Below are positions 38,001 through 45,109 of a stretch of DNA of 64,000 bases, one piece after another. The position numbers and the translations under genes are program-made. Source of the stretch: Hygrophila difformis. Its lineage: Eukaryota > Streptophyta > Magnoliopsida > Lamiales > Acanthaceae. The notes under the pieces are model-generated. The model worked only from the letters and a program-made list of their open reading frames with translations. It searched no databases and was not told the origin of the DNA. The DNA lies in NCBI GenBank assembly GCA_030278955.1, contig JAOANR010000011.1, forward strand, positions 44,069,417 to 44,133,416, read 5' to 3'. Position 1 is the first letter of the stretch. Every line of letters begins with the position of its first letter.

Positions 38001-38329
38001 TCGGTGGCAAGGCGATGGGCCATCTCCGATTGCAGCTTCGACTGACGGCGCTCAGTATCAATCATTACAGCCTCGGTGTACTTCTCCTCTTGCTCCAGAT
38101 ACACGTCCATGTGCCGCATAGCTACCTTGTCGTTAAGCTGAGACATCCAATTGTACTCATCTTCCCACGAATCCCCGTGCAGGGTGAAACTCACCGGCTT
38201 CTTTGGCGGTTTAGGAGGCGACGGAGGGGCTGGAGCAGGCTGAGGCCTTTGGGGCTTGTAATAAAAGCATTGGAGTATGGCGCGATTGTGGAGGGGCGGA
38301 CGACGGACGGCGGTGAGCAGATGGCGCAT
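33560..38329 (-). CDS. Prolyl-oligopeptidase-like (S9 family) protein, 11 exons
   Basis: Exons, minus strand, are 38329-37968, 37378-37200, 37120-36898, 36807-36666, 36587-36387, 36278-36147, 36025-35897, 35521-35112, 34840-34624, 34398-34208 and 33737-33560. All are GT-AG and join in phase to give 787 aa, full length for the oligopeptidase-B-like plant branch. The N-terminus is basic with a Pro-rich stretch (QPAPAPPSPPKPPKKP), possibly an organelle-targeting region. A beta-propeller region follows, then the alpha/beta-hydrolase domain with the nucleophile elbow GYSAGG (Ser642). The usual catalytic Asp position is Asn727 (SSFNTRFG) and the usual GHGG His motif is replaced by LVEEN (762-766). 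A classical triad is therefore not visible. It most resembles the Arabidopsis At5g66960 product, from memory. Confidence 0.95.
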
Positions 38330-38419
38330 ATCGGCGAGTGACCGGGAAAAAATGTTTTTAGACGCAGGGTTTATCTAGGGTTTTAAGATTTTTAATTGAG
38401 TGGTAACTGGTAAATAGTA

Positions 38420-38721
38420 CTAGTCTCGTTCCTTTTGAATAATCAATATCAATTTGAATAATCAAGATTAATAAATTTCATTCTTAATTTGAATAATCAA
38501 GACTTGTATTAATTAATTTATAAATTTATAATTTTATCTTCAATTAAATTCATTCTTAATAAATATCAACAAATAACATTTATATAAAGTGAAGGACAAT
38601 ATAATAAAAATATAGTATAACTACCTGTAACTATCTAAAAATGACAAACTATTTTGAAACACTTTTTACTCTCTAAAAAAGACAATTACTTTTTACTCTC
38701 AAAAAAGAATCGGGGAGATAG
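38420..38721. mobile_element. Stowaway-like MITE (302 bp)
   Basis: It is flanked by TA (38418-38419 and 38722-38723). The interior block ATTCTTAATAAATATCAACAAATAACATTTATATAAAGTG-like sequence is shared with the MITE at 16019-16265, including the end ACAATTA..TTTTTACTCTCAAAAAAGAATCGG. It lies just upstream of the POP-like gene start. Confidence 0.75.
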
Positions 38722-39167
38722 TACTCCTAATACTATTCGGTATTCGTACGTTCGTAGTATTCCAATTCGGACTAATGACTTCGTCGTATAAACAAATGGT
38801 TTTAATTGTTTAATTTCAATAGTGAATTGTTAAACTTAATTATAACTACATTATTCAATAGATCATTATATTTATTTCTTGATAGTGTCTGAATGTACTT
38901 TGGAGTAGTTTCCGAAAAACAAATGTAGCACAAATGTTTCATTTCATTCATGTCAGAAAATAAACAAAAGCCAAAGGCTCCCGTTATATACACTCCCCAT
39001 TTTCCCTCAAACACACAGGATAAGGGCATACAAAATTCCACTTCCCAAATTACCCTTATTCCTTATTAAGTGTATTCAATTGGGCACACAAAATTCCACT
39101 TCCCACACAAACACTCAAACGCTCGGGCAAGAGAACGGGGAAGGGAAAGACACCGGAGACCCCAGAC

Positions 39168-39341
39168 ATGCCGAGGACGCGTGGAGGAAGGGCTTCTGGC
39201 CGCGATGGGCGTGGAGCCACCAGCGGCGGCGGCGAGGATGGTGGAGGAGGTAATTCTTTTTCATATCAAGGGTTAGGTTTTAGTTTTCTATTTGGTGTTT
39301 TTGTGTTAGATTTGAATTTGATTTTTATTTCTGTATAGTTA
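39168..39341 (+). CDS. Short Arg/Gly-rich gene-like frame inside the element
   Basis: A frame starting MPRTRGGRASGRDGRG runs for 58 codons. The first 28 or so are Gly/Arg-rich, high-GC and codon-like; after a possible donor (GAG|GTAATT near 39249-39254) the composition drops to AT-rich. It could be the first exon of a spliced transcript. I do not recognise a family and it may not be translated. Confidence 0.3.
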
Positions 39342-39440
39342 GTATAGTTTTGTGTAGAAATGTTTTGGGTTATTGATTACTGTATTTTGAATCCTATTTT
39401 TCTGGAGTTTGGGCATAACTACTCCGGTGGAGAAGAGAGA

Positions 39441-39653
39441 CGAACGTCCAGGGTTGGGCGTTCGTTTTTATTTTTTATTTTTATCACTTGCAGCGAACGG
39501 CCATGGATTGCCATGGCCATGGAGAAGCAAACGTCCAACATTGGACGTTTGCTAGGAAGAACAAACGGCCAACAGTGGCCGTTTGCGAAGGTGACCAAAC
39601 GGCCAGCAGTGGCCGTTTGTAAAGAGTAACAAACGACCAACTGTGACCGTTTC
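39441..39653. repeat. Palindrome array 1 (34-bp period)
   Basis: Units start at 39494, 39528, 39562, 39596 and 39630, exactly 34 bp apart, with one more at 39441. Each unit is a 10-base arm, a 4-base loop and a complementary arm (for example CAAACGGCCA-ACAG-TGGCCGTTTG), followed by about 10 bases of less conserved spacer. The unit at 39526-39553 has perfect 12-base arms (AGCAAACGTCCA / TGGACGTTTGCT). The units at 39494 and 39630 are degenerate. Confidence 0.9.
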
Positions 39654-39798
39654 CTTTATTTTTTTATTTTTTTTAATTCCAGTTCATTTTCGTTTTTGTG
39701 CTACTGGACTAAGGTATGGTTGTTTATTAAATCAGGTGGTGTTCGCGTTCGTGTGCCACAGACGGCCTCATATAGGCGACAGTGTCGGGCCATGACCA

Positions 39799-39892
39799 AT
39801 TTGTGGATTATTTGGATTATTTGTAATTTGCATCAGATTTGTGGATTATTTGTTCTATTCGTAATTTGCATCAGATTTGTGGATTATTTGGA
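39799..39892. repeat. 38-bp tandem repeat between the two palindrome arrays
   Basis: ATTTGTGGATTATTTG recurs at 39799, 39837 and 39875, a 38-bp period. GTAATTTGCATCAG lies between the copies. It is AT-rich and unrelated to the palindromes. Confidence 0.85.
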
Positions 39893-40008
39893 TTTCGAAT
39901 GACATTTGGTTTTGGATTTCGTATGATATTTGGATTTGAATTTTACATGACTGCTAGATATTTTTGATTGTTGTTATTGATTTGAGTATTGGCATTTGCA
40001 GAATGGAA

Positions 40009-40302
40009 TTACCAGGCCAAAAATTCACAGCAAACGGCCACCTCTGGCCGATTGCTTATCATAAAAAACGGCCACGCTTGGCCGTTTGGACAACATGAAG
40101 AACGTCCATGCTTGGCCGTTTGGACAACGTGAAGAACGGCCAAGCATGGCCGTTCTGTAGGCAATGAGGACGGCCAGCACTGGCCGTCCATGCACTTCTG
40201 TGTCCTTACGAGTTCTTCCACTTCTGCTTCCGCTTGATGTTGGTATTGATAATCATGATCTTCTACTTGCTGTTGGTATTCATCTTCTTCATTATTATCC
40301 AT
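40009..40302 (-). CDS. Gln/Glu-rich short frame overlapping palindrome array 2
   Basis: From an ATG at 40302 the minus strand encodes about 97 residues: an acidic, Gln-rich head (MDNNEEDEYQQQVEDHDYQY) followed by the translation of the palindrome array. Because the array period (34) is not a multiple of three, the array part gives rotating peptides (NGQAWPF-like, DGQCWPS-like) rather than a simple protein repeat. It may be a coding remnant or an accident. No family recognised. Confidence 0.3.
   Translation of the reverse strand: MDNNEEDEYQQQVEDHDYQYQHQAEAEVEELVRTQKCMDGQCWPSSLPTERPCLAVLHVVQTAKHGRSSCCPNGQAWPFFMISNRPEVAVCCEFLAW
40031..40190. repeat. Palindrome array 2 (34-bp period)
   Basis: Units start at 40031, 40065, 40099, 40133 and 40167, again exactly 34 bp apart, with 4-base loops. 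Examples are AGAACGGCCA-AGCA-TGGCCGTTCT (40133-40156) and GGACGGCCA-GCAC-TGGCCGTCC (from 40168). The unit at 40031 has one arm mismatch and the unit at 40099 has several. Confidence 0.9.
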
Positions 40303-40900
40303 GGAATATGGAATAGAAACGTGGCAAGGTAAAACCTTAAACCCTAAAGATTTGTAAGATCGTAAAATCACGAGGGTTCTTGTTTTTGTTTAAGGGAGAG
40401 AGGGAATGAAAGAAAAATGTGTGCTTTAATCCTAAGAAGAGTGCCCAAATCCTGGATTTTTTAATTAGGGATATATTTGAGATTTTATCACAAAGTTGTG
40501 TGCCCCTAACCATTTGGTGTGGGTATATAACCGTGGCCAAAGCGAAATCGCAAAGTTGCAACTTTAATTTTTAAATTAGTGTCCAATCGTTGATGGATTT
40601 TGGGTAACATCCACGAATGGTGATCATTACTTGCAAACGAAATCAAATAACACAACAGTAACGACGGATTTTTTTCCCCCACGCAGTTTACTTTTACTGC
40701 ATAAAATACTAAGATGCAAATTTCAACAACTATTTTCGGTTGGAAAATTGGTTGCCATTGAGCGACAAAATTTGATAAGAATAATTCTTGTTGGTAGTAG
40801 CAATTGAAATTTTCCATCGCCAATCCGTTGTCAATAGAAATTGAAGTAGCTAACTCGGTTATTCCTACAGAAGTATTTGTATTAGTGTCAAAATTTGTGA

Positions 40901-40989
40901 TAAAAGAAAATTTTACTATATGTTATGAATGAATGGCTTCGGCCCACCTTTTCTTCGAAAAAAAAAAAATATAGTAAAATTTTCTTTTA
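40901..40989. repeat. 21-bp perfect inverted repeat around a LINE-like 3' tail
   Basis: The 21 bases at 40901-40921 are the exact reverse complement of 40969-40989. The 47-bp loop between them contains GGCTTCGGCCCACC and a 12-A run, resembling the 3' ends of the L1 copies at 15.4 and 49 kb. Confidence 0.85.
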
Positions 40990-40990
40990 C

Positions 40991-41126
40991 GTTCGTACAA
41001 GAACCACCCGGTTCGTACAAGAACCAGGGTGGATCTTACAAGAACCAGCATCATTTTATCCTAATCGCACCCCTTAATTAATTAATCACTGGGTCGTATA
41101 TAAACCACTTAGTTCGTACAAGAACC
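40991..41126. repeat. Repeated GTTCGTACAAGAACC motif
   Basis: GTTCGTACAAGAACC occurs at 40991-41005, 41011-41025 and 41112-41126, and a truncated CTTACAAGAACC at 41035-41046. The motif is itself near-palindromic (GGTTC...GAACC). It is probably part of an unidentified dispersed repeat. Confidence 0.7.
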
Positions 41127-41385
41127 AAGGACCCTTTTGTCTTTTTGGGTACAAAAGTTAAGGTATTTTGGCGGCTGACATAAAAGATAATTGTCAGTAT
41201 CTGACCGGGTACTGAACCCTATTTCTTTCATTTTCAAGACGATCTAAAAGAACAGGATGCAATTAATTGCTTTACCAGTATCGGGTGTCTAATTTGTCAA
41301 GGAAAAGGCTGTCTTTTTAATTGTTGGGCTCCATTTTGGGAGATGAATGCAAAGTGTTGTCAATTAGTAGTAGCTAGTAGTAGTA

Positions 41386-41634
41386 CTTCCTTTGTTCTTT
41401 TAAGATGGCTACGAACCCACCAAACAAGCAGTTCAATGCACATTTTAAATCATTAATAACTCAAATTCGGTACAAGTAAAAATTCTAAATGTTTGATATT
41501 TAAAACCTATAAGACGAGACGAATCTAACAAGATCTTAGTTGACTATATTTAACTTTTATAACCATGATAAAATTTAAGTCAAAGTATATAAGTGAATAG
41601 TAATATTTGTCAGCTAATAAAAAAACGGTGGAAG
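41386..41634. mobile_element. Stowaway-like MITE (249 bp), inverted orientation
   Basis: It runs from CTTCCTTTGTTC to AACGGTGGAAG between TA dinucleotides (41384-41385, 41635-41636). It contains GACGAATCTAACAAGATC, the reverse complement of the core in the MITEs at 42784 and 43320. Confidence 0.85.
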
Positions 41635-41956
41635 TATTTATTTTGGTTTGGCGGTATTATTAGTTGATTATTCTATGCATGCATGCTGGTCCAGCAAATT
41701 AAGTCAAGTCAAGAGAAAGAAATAATGGTTATATTCTACAGGAATCTTTTTTGAGCGTTTTTTAAAAGTTTTCAGTAGTTTTAGATTCTATACCAAAATA
41801 AAAGTTTATTCTTTATATTAGTTTTTAAAGTTTATAGTTGTGAGAAAAACTCTGTAAACAAAAATTACTGTTATTAGCTTTTGAAAGTTATCTTTCAATT
41901 TAATTAATTAAGTTTTTTAAACTGTTTTAGAATCTATAATCAGTGGCGAGACTATG

Positions 41957-42076
41957 GGCTTGTTTGGAAGCCGGCATATTAAGGAGTATATAGCGGATTC
42001 AATCAGTATATTCTCTCACAATTCTCTCTTCAAATCTACTATTCGCTAGCGGATCCGCGCCGACTTCCAAACATCC
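41957..42076. mobile_element. Small MITE (about 115-120 bp)
   Basis: TGTTTGGAAGCCGGC (41961-41975) and the complement of GCCGACTTCCAAACA (42059-42073) form 15-bp ends with one mismatch. A related diverged copy lies inside the hAT derivative at about 44700-44815 (GATGTTTGGAG...GCGGATCCGTTTG...CCAAACATTCC). Confidence 0.65.
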
Positions 42077-42783
42077 ACTATATGTAACTAAGGAGGGGCT
42101 TCTGTGAATTCCTGTCCCTCTATATGGATGCGGAAGCAAGCTTACTTTATACTAAAATTTATTATTGATGTTTTTTTGATAAATTTTTAATTTTAATGAA
42201 AATGAGTCTTTCCTTCGTGATTTTTTTTTTAAAAGTAGAAATCGGCTCTCCCCAATCAATATAATAATTATAATCTCGCCATTGTTTTCTATTTTTTTTA
42301 GGTTACACAGCCTGAAAAGGCGAGCGAAAGGAAAGAAAAATAAAGAAAGTTTTCAATTATTTTTTTAAAAAATACTTTATATAAAAATTAAAATCTTCTT
42401 TTCCTATGAAAATTTATCACTTCTAAAGCTTCAATTTGTAACCACAGTTTTGCTGCTATGGTTATGGGTCTGTTTGTGAAATAATTACAATTTATCATTT
42501 GTAATTTAAAGTTTAAAGGCTGGATTTTGAAATTAATGGTGAAAAAAAATTTTAAATTAAGATAATTTTGAATAATGATGTTTGGTTGCAATTTTAAATT
42601 AAAATTTAGAATTTAGAGTTTGGAAAGCTAAAAATTAAGGGAGGAGTGTTCAGAATTTAAAGTTTAGATATTAAAATTTGACAATTAAGAAATTATTATT
42701 TACTATATATAAATTTTTAAATATGTATATTAAAAGCAAAACACTTAAACTAGCATCGGTTCCCAAATGTACCATAATACTTA
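42077..42783. other. AT-rich intergenic
   Basis: No gene is supported. Segments such as GGTCTGTTTGTGAAAT and GATGTTTGGTTGCAATTTTAAATT hint at further old MITEs, but no paired ends could be fixed. Confidence 0.4.
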
Positions 42784-43039
42784 CTCCGTTTTTTATTGTT
42801 AGCTACGTTAGAAGTTTTGCCACTATTCATTGAACTACTTTAATTTCAACTTTTCTCATAGCTATACAAGTTAAAATATAGTCAAGTGTGATCTTGTTAG
42901 ATTCGTCTCGTCATGTAGTTTTTAGGTATGAAACTTATAGAATTTTTACTTTTACCGAACTTGAGTTATTAACGGTTTAAAATGTGCATTGGACTGCGTG
43001 CAATGTGGGTCCTTAGCAAACAAATAAAAACGGAGGAAG
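42784..43039. mobile_element. Stowaway-like MITE (256 bp)
   Basis: It starts CTCCGTTTTTTATTG and ends AAAAACGGAGGAAG with TA on both sides (42782-42783, 43040-43041). The interior has GATCTTGTTAGATTCGTC, the family core. Confidence 0.85.
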
Positions 43040-43319
43040 TACTAACCAAAATGTTCTATATATACGCACTAACGTACGCAATTTTCGCACGCGCGTTTCA
43101 GAGTGGACTTGTCTGATGTATCCTTAGAAAAATGGAGTCAACGGTGGAATGGCTCGAATTCAAACAATACTTAATTGCTGGAATGAGTCAAAAGTCTATA
43201 CGTCCATTTATGACGATGTATTGTATTATTTAATACGGACATATTGTATTATGATGTATTGTATTAAATTACTGTTATATATATTATTTGATGTTGTATT
43301 ACATAATAATGTATTACTA

Positions 43320-43576
43320 CCTCCGTTTTTGTAAATATGCAACATTTGTTTTTTTGACACTATTCATTGTTCAACTTTGATTCACGTTTAAACAATAGTT
43401 ATAAAAGAAAAAACATAGTCAAGTGAGATCTTGTTAGAATCGTCTCATCTTGTAGTTTTATAATACCAAATTTTTATAATTTTTACCTATACACAACGTG
43501 AGTTATTAACTGTTAAAAATATGTATTGGATTGCGTGCGCATGGTGAGTGTTGCATTTTCATGAAAACGGAGGAAG
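43320..43576. mobile_element. Stowaway-like MITE (257 bp)
   Basis: It starts CCTCCGTTTTTGTAAATATG and ends CATGAAAACGGAGGAAG with TA on both sides (43318-43319, 43577-43578). It carries the core GATCTTGTTAGAATCGTC and lies 280 bp from its sister at 42784 in the same orientation. Confidence 0.87.
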
Positions 43577-44112
43577 TATATTTTAAACAACTAAATAAAA
43601 AAACTAATTTTCTATTTTATGAATAAATAATAAATAATATTAAAAATAATATTATTTTAAAAATAATTAAATCTTTCTTAGCCTATCCTGCCTGTTATGC
43701 AAAATCATAATTAAATCAAAACATAATTAATAGTATATTAAATTAATATAATATTTTAAAAACAATAATAAAATTTTTAAAAAATAATTAATATAGTAAT
43801 AAATAATATATAAAATATAATATTTAATAGTTGTGAAATGAATAAGAAAAAAAAGAATGAATAAAAATTAATACACCATATATAAACCCACACTTCCACC
43901 ATGTATTAAATAATACATCAAATCACTCATTAAAATAATACCTATAGGGCATGTTTGGAACACTGTATTGTATTAGGGTGTATTGTATTATTTAATGCAG
44001 GTGTATAGTATTATGTTGTATTATATTAATACTGTATAGTACTAGGGTGTATTGTATTATACTATTAATACTGTATTGTATTAGGGTGTATTGTATTGTA
44101 TTAGAGTGTATT
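43577..44112. repeat. AT-rich sequence ending in a TGTATTGTATTAGGG-type minisatellite
   Basis: From 43965 to 44110 the unit TGTATTGTATTAGGGTGTATTGTA recurs with changes. Related sequence at 43194-43310 and just right of the next element (45001-45040) shows that the hAT derivative inserted into this repeat. No gene is supported. Confidence 0.65.
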
Positions 44113-44998
44113 CAGGGCCGGCCTTGGGCATAGGCCCAAGGTGCCTTTGCCCAGGGCCCATATTAAAATAGGGGCCCAAATTTGTAAATAATAATTATAA
44201 AAAATTAGTAATAATTTTTGTTTTTTTATTATATTTTTATTATAAAGAATGAGTTGGATAATTTTGATATTTAGAACTTTATTTTTAAAAAATTCACATT
44301 ATTTATTTTAATTTGGAAATAATTATTTTTTTTCAAAGTTGTTTTTAAGTCCATCATTTTTCAATTTAATTAAGAAAAAAATTTCAATTTGAAATTAGTG
44401 GGTGAAAAGGAAAAAAAATACTCTAAAACTTAGTTCTAATTGTCCATGAGAAAGTTCCTGGGAAAGTTTATCTACCCAACACTTTTTGGGATTCTTGCAA
44501 ATATGTGACCTAAATTATTCTTTCAACTGTTGTTGCTCTACGTTCTTTGTTTTACTTGATTTATTTTTTAAGTTGGAAATTCATATTGCCCAAAATTATT
44601 TTTATGAATGTGAAAAAAAAGGAGAAAATGTGGTTAAGAGGTTAGAAAATTTGAAAGAGCTATTGAAAAATTTGTTTCTAGATCAAGCCCTACAAAGTGG
44701 ATGTTTGGAGTCAGCAGATCTACTAGAAGATAGCAGATTTGGAGAGCAGATTGTGAGACAATTCTCTCTCCAGATCCCCTATCTGCTAGCGGATCCGTTT
44801 GCCCCAAACATTCCCAAAAAAATTTTGTTTTACTAATGTAATACTTAAAATATAGTAGAAATCTAAAAAAAATTTCACGAATTTGCAACTAAAATTCATT
44901 AGTATTTTAGCAACCGTATTCTAAAATTCTCTAGCTTGTTTTTATATTTCGATTAATATAAAACCTTACCCAGGGCCCCTAAAATCTCAGGAACGGCC
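44113..44998. mobile_element. Nonautonomous hAT-like element (about 886 bp)
   Basis: The left end CAGGGCCGGCCTTGGG and the right end (complement GGCCGTTCCTGAG) resemble the CAGGGCCGGC ends common in plant hAT elements. GTGTATT flanks both sides (44106-44112, 44999-45005); hAT duplications are normally 8 bp, so one base is lost or the end is off by one. The interior open frame at 44486-44836 shows no transposase motif. Confidence 0.6.
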
Positions 44999-45109
44999 GT
45001 GTATTATATTATTTAATGCAAATGTATAGTAATATTATTACAAGCCTGCTCTCATTCAATTCCATAATCTCAACTTCCAATTCCGTCATTGTTCACAAGT
45101 GTCACGAAC

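Larger units (their letters stand above)
38990..40531. mobile_element. Unclassified element with imperfect long inverted ends, carrying two palindrome arrays
   Basis: The left arm (38990-39090) and the complement of the right arm (40441-40531) share, in order, GTTATATAC, TA-GGGCA-ACAA, AAAT..CCCT-ATT and ATT-GGGCAC. This gives an imperfect terminal inverted repeat of roughly 90-100 bp, of the kind seen in Mutator-like elements. I did not find a clear target duplication. Inside are two five-unit arrays of 34-bp palindromes and two short convergent gene-like frames. No transposase is present. The class is uncertain. Confidence 0.5.

Noticed and set aside
39441..40190. CRISPR-like array
   Set aside because: The setting is a plant nuclear genome, the conserved part is itself palindromic, spacers are only about 10 bases, and no cas genes exist. 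It is better described as a palindromic minisatellite or foldback array.
44486..44836. Gene inside the hAT-like element
   Set aside because: The frame shows no transposase motif and part of it overlaps a nested MITE-like sequence.
45089..45109. Upstream start for receptor kinase 1 at 45089
   Set aside because: The triplet there is TTG. The first in-frame ATG is at 45110 and gives a normal signal peptide.
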